Below, piece by piece: positions 1 through 6,853 of a stretch of DNA of 11,421 nucleotides. Position numbers and translations under genes: made by a program. The notes below the pieces were generated by a model that saw only the letters and a program-made list of their open reading frames with translations, had not been told where the DNA came from and made no database searches. The stretch is taken from contig JAJDDU010000494.1 of the NCBI GenBank assembly GCA_029260155.1, positions 1 through 11,421 on the forward strand. The letters are read 5' to 3'. Source of the stretch: Phycisphaerae bacterium. GTDB taxonomy: Bacteria > Planctomycetota > Phycisphaerae > UBA1845. Each line of letters opens with the position of its first letter. Position 1 is the stretch's first letter.

Positions 1-70
1 CCCCTGAACGCCATGCACTCGTCCACCTAAAACCCCAGACACGCTCCGACGCGGTTCAGTCCAACCGACC

Positions 71-124
71 TTTTGCGGCGGCATCACCCTCAACCCCTCA
101 TCCACACCCCACGCCGCCGCAAAA
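71..124. repeat. 12-bp perfect inverted repeat around a G-free loop
   Basis: TTTTGCGGCGGC (71-82) is the exact reverse complement of GCCGCCGCAAAA (113-124). The 30-nt loop between them (83-112) has no G on the plus strand, so on the minus strand it is G-rich with runs GGGG, GG, GGGG and GGG. It lies about 255 nt downstream of the sigma partner gene. The T run precedes and the A run follows the stem on either strand, so it does not look like a standard U-tailed terminator. Its function is unknown. Confidence 0.7.
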
Positions 125-162
125 ACTCTTAATTCATTTTGCCCGCGGAGATCGCTCAGGAA

Positions 163-183
163 GGCGGGTAAAACCCGCCCTAC
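163..183 (-). repeat. Family B GTAG-headed palindrome, copy 1
   Basis: On the plus strand GGCGGGT (163-169) and ACCCGCC (173-179) form a perfect 7-bp stem with a 3-nt AAA loop, followed by CTAC. Read on the minus strand the unit begins with GTAG and then the palindrome. A second copy lies at 2012-2032. A GTAG head followed by an imperfect palindrome is the known hallmark of REP sequences mobilised by RAYT transposases; assigning this family to that class is an inference. Confidence 0.65.
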
Positions 184-378
184 CTTTGGCCCGCCTCAAT
201 CGCTGGTCGCAGAGGGAGGAGAGACCGGGGGTTGCGATTCGGCGGTAGCGGTGTGGGGCGGTGACCGATTCAATAGCCCCACCCCCCGAAAGAAATCCAA
301 ATGTCCGGACGGCCCACGGTTTCAGAGATCGCCGAAGAGCAGAGCGCCCCCCTTTCCTGCCGGCACGTCAACCGGGGT

Positions 379-1326
379 CTATCTCTTCAACGCGTCCTCA
401 AGTTTCTGATCGAGGATGCGTAGCTCCAGATCGGAGAGTTCTACGCGCGCCTCGACCGTTCGCAACTCGGCTTCGACCGCTCGGAGCTCTGAGCCGGACA
501 CGAAACCGCGCTCTGACAGGAGCGTGTATCTCTCGTGTTGTTCGACAAGGACTTCAACTTGATGAACCGCCATTTTTCGGGCGGTGACGGCGGCGAGACG
601 CATCCCCTGAAGTTCCACCTCTGTGGCCGACAGTTCACCGGCCAGGAAGGACGCGCGGAGGGCGATGCGTTTCTCCAGCCCGACCAGCTCTTCTTCAGGC
701 CCGACGACTTCCGCCTGAGAGGCCTTTAGCTCCCCGGCGGTCCCGACACCGGCATCGTTCAGTTCTTGGCAACGCCGGGCCTGATCGATCATGAGTTCGA
801 GCCGCCGCTGCATCGGACGGCGCCGCGCGGCCATTCGTTCGGTCACAAAGTCCCTTCCGCCAGCGAGCGAGGCAGATAGGGCGTCGTTGGGCTGCTTGCC
901 CGTGATGACCGTTTCAGCGAGTTCAAGTTCGCGGATCTTGGCCTCAGACTCTGCCTGTGCGTGTTGCGTTTCGATTTGCCGTAACTCCATCCCGGTCGCC
1001 GCCCCTCGTTGGACGAGCGATTGCGCGCTGGCCAGCGCTCGCGCAAAGGGCTCCACACGCGTACGGGCGATGTCCAACAGTGCTTCGCCCCGCGCGATGT
1101 GCAACGCCGCAGCCTCTCCCTCGATACTGCGTGTTACGGCGTGGGTACCGGCTCCGCCGATAAACATCGAAACGATCACCAGCGCGAGGGCTGCGCCGAA
1201 GTGGGACCTACCTAACTGCATGGCGCTCGACATTCCATTGGGGAATCCTCGTCGGCGTATTGTCGATTTGAGTTCCCACTCAAGGCGGTTTACGAATTCG
1301 GAATCGGGAGTGTGATCTTCGTTCAT
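379..1326 (-). CDS. Single-pass membrane protein with three helical repeats; putative sigma partner (anti-sigma-like)
   Basis: This 315-residue protein starts at an ATG overlapping the restored stop of the upstream sigma gene (ATGA), with GGAG 7 nt before the start. Residues 1-42 are charged and would be cytoplasmic, with an FVNRLEWELK segment at 11-20. One hydrophobic segment (about 43-64) is followed by about 250 helical, Glu/Arg/Ala-rich residues expected outside the cytoplasmic membrane. In that part a motif of the form G-x5-E-L-[RK] recurs at about 108, 193 and 274, each followed by an amphipathic helix, which recalls the helical hairpins of TolC- and HlyD-type proteins. There is no HxxxCxxC zinc-binding anti-sigma motif. 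The gene pair arrangement suggests it controls the sigma factor, but this is inference. In the present sequence the sigma frame reads directly into this gene with no stop. Confidence 0.75.
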   Translation of the reverse strand: MNEDHTPDSEFVNRLEWELKSTIRRRGFPNGMSSAMQLGRSHFGAALALVIVSMFIGGAGTHAVTRSIEGEAAALHIARGEALLDIARTRVEPFARALASAQSLVQRGAATGMELRQIETQHAQAESEAKIRELELAETVITGKQPNDALSASLAGGRDFVTERMAARRRPMQRRLELMIDQARRCQELNDAGVGTAGELKASQAEVVGPEEELVGLEKRIALRASFLAGELSATEVELQGMRLAAVTARKMAVHQVEVLVEQHERYTLLSERGFVSGSELRAVEAELRTVEARVELSDLELRILDQKLEDALKR

Positions 1327-1848
1327 GACGTTTCTCCATAATCCTGCATGATTGGTGTCAGCAGATCTTTGAGTGCTCTTCGCGCGGCGGAGACGACCCT
1401 CCACTGCCCGTTCGGACAGGCCGAGGTCCGTTGCAATGACCCGCATCGATTTTCCTTCAATGTAGAATGCCTCAAGCAAGCGTCCCCGCCGACGCCCCAG
1501 GCGGGCCAATCCCCAGTACACCAGGGCGGCTGCGTCCGGACCGTCCACGGGCTTCGTTTCCAAGACACACTCGATACGCGACGCCTCCAGCGACTCCGCG
1601 CTCTTGTGGCGATAGTGATTGAGCAAGAGATTGCGAGCGACCGTTCGCAGCCACGCCGGCGCATTGTCCGGTCGGCGTCCGTTTCGCCATTGCACGGTCG
1701 CACGTAGATACGTTTCCTGCGTGATATCCTCCGCCAACTGGCGCGAACCACCGGCTCGCCAAGAAACAAACTTGTACAGTGCATGCACCGTCTCGCGGTA
1801 CGTCTCGATCACGTCCGCAGTCGTCTCACTGCCCGGTGATTGGCTCAT
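1323..1848 (-). CDS. ECF-type RNA polymerase sigma factor with a frame break near its 3' end
   Basis: Region 2 lies at about residues 15-80, including LAEDITQETYLRA at 38-50, and region 4 at about 105-156 ends in the helix-turn-helix DLGLSERAVEGRLRRA. Such factors bind core RNA polymerase and recognise stress-type promoters. The start at 1848 is chosen because GGAG sits 9 nt upstream; the frame stays open back to 1992 but those residues are not sigma-like. After A156 the frame does not continue as a normal sigma C-terminus. Instead the next frame encodes RRALKDLLTPIMQDYGETS and stops at 1323, overlapping the downstream ATG. The open frame 1848-379 as given would make a 489-residue sigma-membrane fusion. 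A one-base insertion or a two-base (CG) deletion near 1380-1390 would explain it; a sequencing error is also possible. Confidence 0.8.
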
Positions 1849-2011
1849 CCTCACAGACTCCGCTTCCAACGACGACGCAATCCCGACGCCGCTCACATAC
1901 TTCGACACACGAGCCACACCAAACCCACGGCCAAAATCGCCACCGAAGCGTTTTTGCCTCGGCTTCACCTGACCGGATGTGGACCATGACAAGGCCGACA
2001 GGTGCCGCCGT

Positions 2012-2032
2012 GGCGGGTGGAATCCGCCCTAC
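2012..2032 (-). repeat. Family B GTAG-headed palindrome, copy 2
   Basis: GGCGGGT (2012-2018) pairs with ATCCGCC (2022-2028) with one G-T wobble, followed by CTAC. It matches the 163-183 copy at both arms and at the CTAC end, differing in the loop and one arm base. On the minus strand its GTAG begins two bases after the stop codon of the hydrolase gene. Confidence 0.65.
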
Positions 2033-2034
2033 TG

Positions 2035-3063
2035 CTACTTGGGGTCGGTCCAGGTGGTGCGTTCCAGGGCGGGAGTGTCTTGGAGTGGCACTGTTAGGTC
2101 AAGGTTGCGTTTGACCTTGCGTTTCTTGGGCGTTAGGGCGTCCAAAGTGACTTGGTAGGTGCCGGGGCGATCGAAGCGGTGGACGGGTTGGGAGACGGGA
2201 GACTCTTGGCCGTCACCGAACTGCCACTTGAAGCGATTGGGGACGAAGGAGCCGCGCGTTTTGAAATGCACGGTTAGAGGGTCTGTGTCGTCGACACCGA
2301 GAGCGCGGATGTGGAGCCACGGTTCGCGACGTAAGACCTTGTCGAAGAATTCCTGCGTGGGCTCTGGATGGCCCCTGTGGCCGCCGCTCAGCTCTAGGCG
2401 ATGAAGGTTGGCTTTTTGTTTTTCCAGCCAGGCGACGCACTTCTTGGCGTCGGCGCCGGTGAGCATGTCAATGGAACCGTAGATGACGCAGACGGGCTGA
2501 TGGGGGTCGATGCGGCCTGCGACCTCGGCGAGGTAGGCTGAGTCGAAATTTCCCTGTTGCAATGCGATCGCACGGAAGACCTCCGGGTGTCGCAAGCCGG
2601 TATGCAATACGGCGAAGCTCCCGGCGGACCAGCCGGTGAGGAAGATGCGGTCGTCTGAGATACTGTAGGCTCCGCGGATCTGACGCACGGCGCCCAGAAT
2701 GCGGCGCTCGTCGTCGATCTGCCGGGCGATCTGATCGTCCACCGCGCGCTTGGGGATGGCCGACGTGCCGCTCAACTCCACTGCGGTGACCAGGAATCCC
2801 TTCTCTTCCGCGAGCTTGACCCAGTCGAGCATCTGCCTGTCGGCATTGTCCCAGGGACGCGTGCCGTGACAGAGTATGATGAGTGGCCAGGGGTGTCTGC
2901 CGTTGTAGTTCGACGGGACGTAGAGGAGATAGTCGGCGTTGGTTTGCGGCTCAACACGGCGCTCGATTTCATTGGGGACGGTGGCATCGCGGTACTGTGG
3001 GCAGCCAACGCAAAAGAGCAGGGGCAACGCGGCGAGCAATGGCGAGAATCGCGGAAGCGTCAT
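2035..3063 (-). CDS. Lipoprotein-type alpha/beta hydrolase with C-terminal PKD domain
   Basis: This 342-residue protein begins with a hydrophobic export signal (about 5-20) followed by Cys21 after V-G, which suggests lipid attachment although the -3 residue is Cys rather than the usual Leu. The hydrolase domain has an HG oxyanion motif at 66-67 (LCHGTRPWDN) and the nucleophile elbow GWSAG at 144-148 with Ser146. Likely acid and base residues are Asp199 (YGSIDM) and a His in GGHRGHP (227-233). The fold resembles esterases of the feruloyl esterase and PHB depolymerase (LpqC-like) group; the substrate is unknown. Residues about 264-308 form a PKD-like beta domain (WQFGDG, then PGTYQVTL), often used for binding polymers or surface proteins. 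The ATG overlaps the pheT stop as ATGA, with GGAG 11 nt upstream, so the gene is probably translated with pheT. Confidence 0.82.
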   Translation of the reverse strand: MTLPRFSPLLAALPLLFCVGCPQYRDATVPNEIERRVEPQTNADYLLYVPSNYNGRHPWPLIILCHGTRPWDNADRQMLDWVKLAEEKGFLVTAVELSGTSAIPKRAVDDQIARQIDDERRILGAVRQIRGAYSISDDRIFLTGWSAGSFAVLHTGLRHPEVFRAIALQQGNFDSAYLAEVAGRIDPHQPVCVIYGSIDMLTGADAKKCVAWLEKQKANLHRLELSGGHRGHPEPTQEFFDKVLRREPWLHIRALGVDDTDPLTVHFKTRGSFVPNRFKWQFGDGQESPVSQPVHRFDRPGTYQVTLDALTPKKRKVKRNLDLTVPLQDTPALERTTWTDPK

Positions 3064-5462
3064 CCGGTTCGTAGCTCCATGCCGGCGGCTTCTATGTGGG
3101 ACTGGAACGCTTGCCGGAAGTGGACGAGATGGGTGTCCTCGAGCGTTCTGGTGGTATCGCCGATGCGAGTACGGAAGGTCAGGGCGCGCTTGCCGGCGGG
3201 CAACGATTTTCCCTCGTAGCTGTCGACGAACGACACGCGTCGCAGAAGTGCGTCGTTGAAGCGGGCGATCTCTTCGCAGATGTCGGCGTAGTGGCGGTTT
3301 GCGTCGACGAGCACTGAGAAATCCAGATCAACCTCGGGGAACGCGGGCACGGGCGGGAGTTTCGATACCTGTTCGTCCAATCCAGCCAGCGAGACAAGAT
3401 CGATCTCGGCCCAGACCATGGACCACGCGGCCAAGTGCTCGTCGATCCGCTGTCGCAGGGCGAGGGGTACTGCGCTGATACGGCCCACATCGCGCCCATC
3501 GATCCGGACGATGGCGGTCTTTGCGCTGTGCTCCCACGGGCGAGAGGCGTCGGGCGATGCGGCGGCAAAAGTGACAGGGCGCGACACTACCTGCCACGCC
3601 CAGGTTTCGATTGCGCCCTTTAGGTCCGATAGACGCTGATCCTCTGCGGTTTTGCTGCGGGTAGCTGAGACCACTGCGATGCGCTGTCGCTCGATGTGTT
3701 CGTCGCCCGTTCGGGGGAAGGCGCTGCCCAGTTCGACCAGTTTGAACTCGTTGAAGTTGTAGCGGTTCAGGTTGGCTGCGCGGAGCAAGCCCGGCAATAA
3801 AGACTGGCGGAGTCGCTCCATACCGGCGGCGGCTGGGTTGCGCAGCGTGAGGCAATCGGACGGGTCGTAGCCGATCTTGTTGCACCATTCGGTGTTGTAC
3901 CAGATGTAGTCGTGGACCTCGGTCATGCCCAGGCCTTGCACCATGACGCGTAGGGCTGCTCGTTCGATCTGCTGTTGTGGGTTTGGTTCGAGGGCCCTCA
4001 CGACGACTTCGGGGTAGTCGGGTTCGATGTTGTTGTAACCGACGTAGCGGGCGACTTCTTCGATGATGTCGGCTTCGATTTCGATGTCGCGGGTCGCGCG
4101 AAAGCTCGGCACGCGGACTTGCATAGAGTTGCCGGCGTCCGTGACGTCGAATTCGAGTGCGGTGAGGATCTCGGTGATGCGCTCGCGGGTGACGGGGTGG
4201 CCCATGAATTTGGCGACGAAGGCGGGGTCGATCATCACGCTGATTTCGGGCAACGGTTTGGGATAGGCGTCGCTGAGTCGGCCGGCGAGCTTGAACTGTT
4301 TGTATTCGTTGCGGGCCAAGCAGACGAAGCGCTGAATGGCAAGCACGGTGTGGGCGGGATCGAGGGACTTCTCGAATCGTGCGCTGGCGTCGGTGCGGTG
4401 ACTTAGGAAGCCCGCGCACTTGCGAATGGTGTGCGGGTGGAAGTTGGCGGATTCGAGCAGCATTGTCTGCGTTGTGTCGGAGATTTCCGTGTCCAAACCG
4501 CCCATGATGCCGGCCAATGCGACGGGCCTGCGGTTTGAGGTAATCATCAATGCGCCGTCGGGCAGGGTGCGCTCGATATTGTCTAATGTGGTGAACTTTG
4601 TTCCGGCGGTCACCGTGCCGACTTCGATGCGGTCGATCATGTCGCCGTCGAAGGCGTGCATGGGTTGGCCTAGCTCGAGCATGATGTAGTTGGTCAGGTC
4701 GACGAGGCCGTCGATGGGTCGCAAGCCGACGTGGCCTAGGCGCAGCTGCATCCACAATGGCGCGGGCTGCGACGCTACGCCCTTCATCATGATGGCTGAA
4801 TAGCGCGGGCAGGCATCGGCGTCGTCGATTTCGATCGGGATTTCGGGCAGCGCATCGTCTTGCAGGTGTTCGATCGGCTCGACGGGGTATGGCTTGAGCG
4901 GCGTGTTGAAGATGGCTGCGAACTCTCGGGCGATACCGTAGTGGCCCCAGAGGTCGGGGCGGTGGTTGATCGAGTGGTTATCGACTTCGACGACCCAGTC
5001 ATCGAACGACGACGGATCAAGTTGCGTGCCGGGCTCGATCGACGGGGGGAGGAATATCGCCTCTCGGGCGGCCATCGCTACGCCGAGGGCGTCTCCGGGG
5101 AGGATCATGCCACTGCTGGGGCGATCGGCGACGGTGCTGTCGGCGATGGTGCCGAGTGCTTTGACCGACGCGCCGCTTGGTGCGTAGATGACGCGATCGC
5201 CCGCCTTGAGATTGGGGGCGGCTGTCATGGTGTCGACCGATCCGCTGCCGACGTTGAGCGTCGCGGCGGACAGATCGCGCGTGCCGGGGATCGACTCGAT
5301 CGTGAGTATCTCGGCGCAGATCAAGCCACTCGCGCCGACCTCGATGGCTTCGACGCCTTCGACCTCGGCACAGACGAGGGTGAAACGCTCTGCGAGCTCC
5401 TCGGCTGACAGGTCGGCGGGCAGATCGACGAATTCCCGAATCCAGTTGAGTGAAATCAGCAT
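3060..5462 (-). CDS. pheT: Phenylalanyl-tRNA synthetase beta subunit
   Basis: The 800-residue protein is of normal length for bacterial PheT. It begins MLISLNWIREFVDLP, as is usual for the family. A tRNA-binding OB domain covers about 45-150. The B3/B4 editing domain (about 210-400) carries LVDLTNYIMLELGQPMHAFD (253-272), GIMGG (318-322) and SHRTDASARFEKSLDP (354-369). A B5 domain follows at about 405-480, then the catalytic-like core with its LRQSLLPGLL segment (551-560). The FDX-ACB anticodon-binding domain is at about 705-798. PheT pairs with PheS to charge tRNA-Phe in the cytoplasm and edits mischarged Tyr-tRNA. There is no strong Shine-Dalgarno before the start; GGGA lies about 12 nt upstream. 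PheS is not adjacent: a radical SAM gene and a 395-nt gap lie between. The 3' end overlaps the hydrolase start by 4 nt. Confidence 0.97.
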   Translation of the reverse strand: MLISLNWIREFVDLPADLSAEELAERFTLVCAEVEGVEAIEVGASGLICAEILTIESIPGTRDLSAATLNVGSGSVDTMTAAPNLKAGDRVIYAPSGASVKALGTIADSTVADRPSSGMILPGDALGVAMAAREAIFLPPSIEPGTQLDPSSFDDWVVEVDNHSINHRPDLWGHYGIAREFAAIFNTPLKPYPVEPIEHLQDDALPEIPIEIDDADACPRYSAIMMKGVASQPAPLWMQLRLGHVGLRPIDGLVDLTNYIMLELGQPMHAFDGDMIDRIEVGTVTAGTKFTTLDNIERTLPDGALMITSNRRPVALAGIMGGLDTEISDTTQTMLLESANFHPHTIRKCAGFLSHRTDASARFEKSLDPAHTVLAIQRFVCLARNEYKQFKLAGRLSDAYPKPLPEISVMIDPAFVAKFMGHPVTRERITEILTALEFDVTDAGNSMQVRVPSFRATRDIEIEADIIEEVARYVGYNNIEPDYPEVVVRALEPNPQQQIERAALRVMVQGLGMTEVHDYIWYNTEWCNKIGYDPSDCLTLRNPAAAGMERLRQSLLPGLLRAANLNRYNFNEFKLVELGSAFPRTGDEHIERQRIAVVSATRSKTAEDQRLSDLKGAIETWAWQVVSRPVTFAAASPDASRPWEHSAKTAIVRIDGRDVGRISAVPLALRQRIDEHLAAWSMVWAEIDLVSLAGLDEQVSKLPPVPAFPEVDLDFSVLVDANRHYADICEEIARFNDALLRRVSFVDSYEGKSLPAGKRALTFRTRIGDTTRTLEDTHLVHFRQAFQSHIEAAGMELRTG

Positions 5463-5514
5463 TTCATTCAGTATCCCGAACGCACGCTAGCGCTCCGACA
5501 ACCGCATTTCTTGT

Positions 5515-5581
5515 GTGCCACGGGCAGCTTGCCTGCCAGTGTCATCTTCTGTCACACTGGCGGACAAGCCGCCAGTGGCAC
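5515..5581. repeat. Family A repeat pair, copy 1 (two inverted 27-bp units)
   Basis: Unit 1 is at 5515-5541 and unit 2, reverse complemented, at 5555-5581, separated by 13 nt. Both start GTGCCAC, have CTTG at the centre and end AGTG. Unit 2 folds alone into a 9-bp stem (CACTGGCGG) closing the loop CTTGT; unit 1 has a GGCAG/CTGCC stem with a CTTGC loop and one G-A mismatch further out. The two units can also pair with each other across the spacer. Confidence 0.85.
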
Positions 5582-5733
5582 CCCAGCAACCGGTACTTCC
5601 CAGGTATCAGAATCCAAACCGCGGTCATAACCGAACGAACGGCTGGATTCAAGCAACAGGCCCCATCTCGCGGCGATTCGGCGATTCGTTCCTGCGTGGC
5701 CGCTCCATCGTTACAATTCTGCCCCCGACGGCT

Positions 5734-5818
5734 CGGGGACAACGATTCCGTCCCGTTTCGACGCAGCACCAACCTTGAGCACGAATGGCGCAACCAGTGC
5801 CATTCGTGATTGTCCCCG
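5734..5818. repeat. Nested inverted repeats downstream of the radical SAM gene
   Basis: An inner perfect 10-bp stem pairs CACGAATGGC (5780-5789) with GCCATTCGTG (5799-5808) around a 9-nt loop. An outer 9-bp stem pairs CGGGGACAA (5734-5742) with TTGTCCCCG (5810-5818). On the minus strand the structure starts about 40 nt after the radical SAM stop. No T run follows either stem, so a classical intrinsic terminator is doubtful. It could be a 3' end stabiliser, a terminator of another type, or a leader element of pheT. Confidence 0.7.
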
Positions 5819-5857
5819 GTTTAGAAATTGATCGCGCAATGAGTTTTCCGACAGAGC

Positions 5858-6730
5858 CTAGAGCCCGCGGAGCGACTCGTCCCGCAACGGCACATCGCCG
5901 GAAAGAGCGGTGTCGATCACTTCAAGGATGGCGTCCCGGTCGCGCGGAAGTCGGCCTCCGATGGGCAAGTAGTTGGATGCGTGATTGGAGCGGAATATCG
6001 TATCGGTGGGATTGGCTTCGGCGACGATGGTGCGTAGCTCACGCATCAGGCTCTCGACGCTCGGCATCTCAAACCGATTGCTCTCGGCAAGCTTGTGAAT
6101 CGGCGTCGAATCGATGAGCGTCAGCGTCAAGACCGACAGGAAATCAGGATCCATGGAGGTCGCAAGGCGCGCGGACGCCGCTGCATGTTCTACGCTGCGA
6201 TCGGCACCGCCGGCACCGAGCAGAAAGATCACCGACTGCTTCATCCCCGCGCGGTGGGTTTTCGCCGCAGCTTCGACATGATCGGTATGGCTGGCCCCCT
6301 TGGCGATGCGTTTCAGTGTGACGTCGTCGCCGGATTCCGGGCCGATGTACAGAAGTTTCAGGCCCAACGTTCGAAGTCGCTCCAATTCCTGATCGGACTT
6401 GGCCAAGATGTTCAAGGCCGTCGCGTAGCAGCTCACCCGTCGCAGGTTTGGAAAAGTATCGCTGAGCACCGTTAGGATTTCTTCCCAGTGGCCTATGTCC
6501 ATCGCGAGGGCATCGCCATCCATGACGAAGACCTTGCGAACTCCATCACCGCAGGCACGGCCGGCCGCCGCTATGTCCTCCAGCGTGTCGGCAATTGGTC
6601 GTACACGGAATTGCTTGTCGCGGTACATCGCGCAGTAGGTGCAGTGATTCCAGGAGCATCCGATGGTGGCCTGGAGGAGGAATGAATTGGCTTCGCTCGG
6701 CGGTCGATAAACGGTTCCTTCGTAGCGCAT
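5858..6730 (-). CDS. Radical SAM protein, function not assigned
   Basis: The 290-residue protein starts at the ATG giving MRYEGTVYRPPSEA, the usual start of this family; an in-frame extension to 6763 lacks support. The iron-sulfur motif is C25-x4-C30-x2-C33 (GCSWNHCTYC), one residue longer than the common Cx3Cx2C. Other family features are DGDAL (71-75) in the glycine-rich strand area and YIGPESGDD (128-136), with a helical C-terminal part containing FRSNHASNYLPIGG (246-259). Radical SAM enzymes cleave S-adenosylmethionine with a [4Fe-4S] cluster to start radical chemistry; the substrate of this group (broadly COG1032-like) is unknown to me. A TATAAT box ends 6 nt before the ATG, suggesting a leaderless mRNA, and there is no Shine-Dalgarno. 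It lies between pheS and pheT. Confidence 0.85.
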   Translation of the reverse strand: MRYEGTVYRPPSEANSFLLQATIGCSWNHCTYCAMYRDKQFRVRPIADTLEDIAAAGRACGDGVRKVFVMDGDALAMDIGHWEEILTVLSDTFPNLRRVSCYATALNILAKSDQELERLRTLGLKLLYIGPESGDDVTLKRIAKGASHTDHVEAAAKTHRAGMKQSVIFLLGAGGADRSVEHAAASARLATSMDPDFLSVLTLTLIDSTPIHKLAESNRFEMPSVESLMRELRTIVAEANPTDTIFRSNHASNYLPIGGRLPRDRDAILEVIDTALSGDVPLRDESLRGL

Positions 6731-6736
6731 GCGGCG

Positions 6737-6765
6737 ATTATACATGTATCGGACCAGATCCAAAA
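6737..6765 (-). promoter_or_regulatory. Putative promoter giving a leaderless radical SAM mRNA
   Basis: On the minus strand a perfect TATAAT (6742-6737) is followed by CGCCGC and then the ATG at 6730, so transcription starting 7 nt after the -10 box would begin at the A of the start codon. The -35 is weak: TTTTGG at 6765-6760 with a 17-nt spacer, or TTGGAT at 6763-6758 with 15 nt. No other TATAAT was noted so close to a start in the window. Confidence 0.5.
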
Positions 6766-6853
6766 CCCAATAGCGGTTAGCGCAGTGCCCTACCGGGCGT
6801 GGCCGTACTTTGTGGCAACGGAGGATTCGTCCTTGCAGACTTCAAGTGTGTGG

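Larger units (their letters stand above)
1..378. other. Intergenic stretch without a supported gene
   Basis: No convincing coding region is seen. One frame at the left edge reads to a TAA at 28-30 and could be the last codons of a plus-strand gene, but nine codons cannot establish this. The stretch holds the 12-bp inverted repeat at 71-124 and the GTAG-type palindrome at 163-183. A possible plus-strand reading frame beginning at 261 runs antisense into the sigma partner gene, resembles no protein I know and is discounted. Confidence 0.6.
5463..5857. other. 395-nt gap between radical SAM gene and pheT
   Basis: No gene is supported here. A minus-strand frame of 83 codons (5793-5542) runs through the family A repeat, resembles nothing known and is not accepted. 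The gap holds a family A repeat pair (5515-5581) and a nested inverted repeat (5734-5818). It should contain the pheT promoter if pheT is transcribed alone; GATACT (minus, about 5476-5471) is only a weak -10 candidate without a well-spaced -35. Confidence 0.6.

Noticed and set aside
261..587. 108-codon plus-strand frame at the left end
   Set aside because: It overlaps the sigma partner gene in antisense for most of its length and shows no protein-like pattern.
1376..1390. Programmed ribosomal frameshift at the sigma end
   Set aside because: No slippery heptamer is present and a one-base insertion or two-base loss explains the data more simply; the alternative remains open only if relatives keep the same frame break.
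3328..4755. Long minus-strand reading frame of 475 codons inside pheT
   Set aside because: It is an alternative frame of pheT, extremely rich in Arg, Pro and His, with no recognisable domain; this is usual for GC-rich coding DNA.
5542..5793. 83-codon minus-strand frame in the gap before pheT
   Set aside because: It reads through the family A repeat and the nested stems, has no good ribosome binding site and resembles no protein I know.
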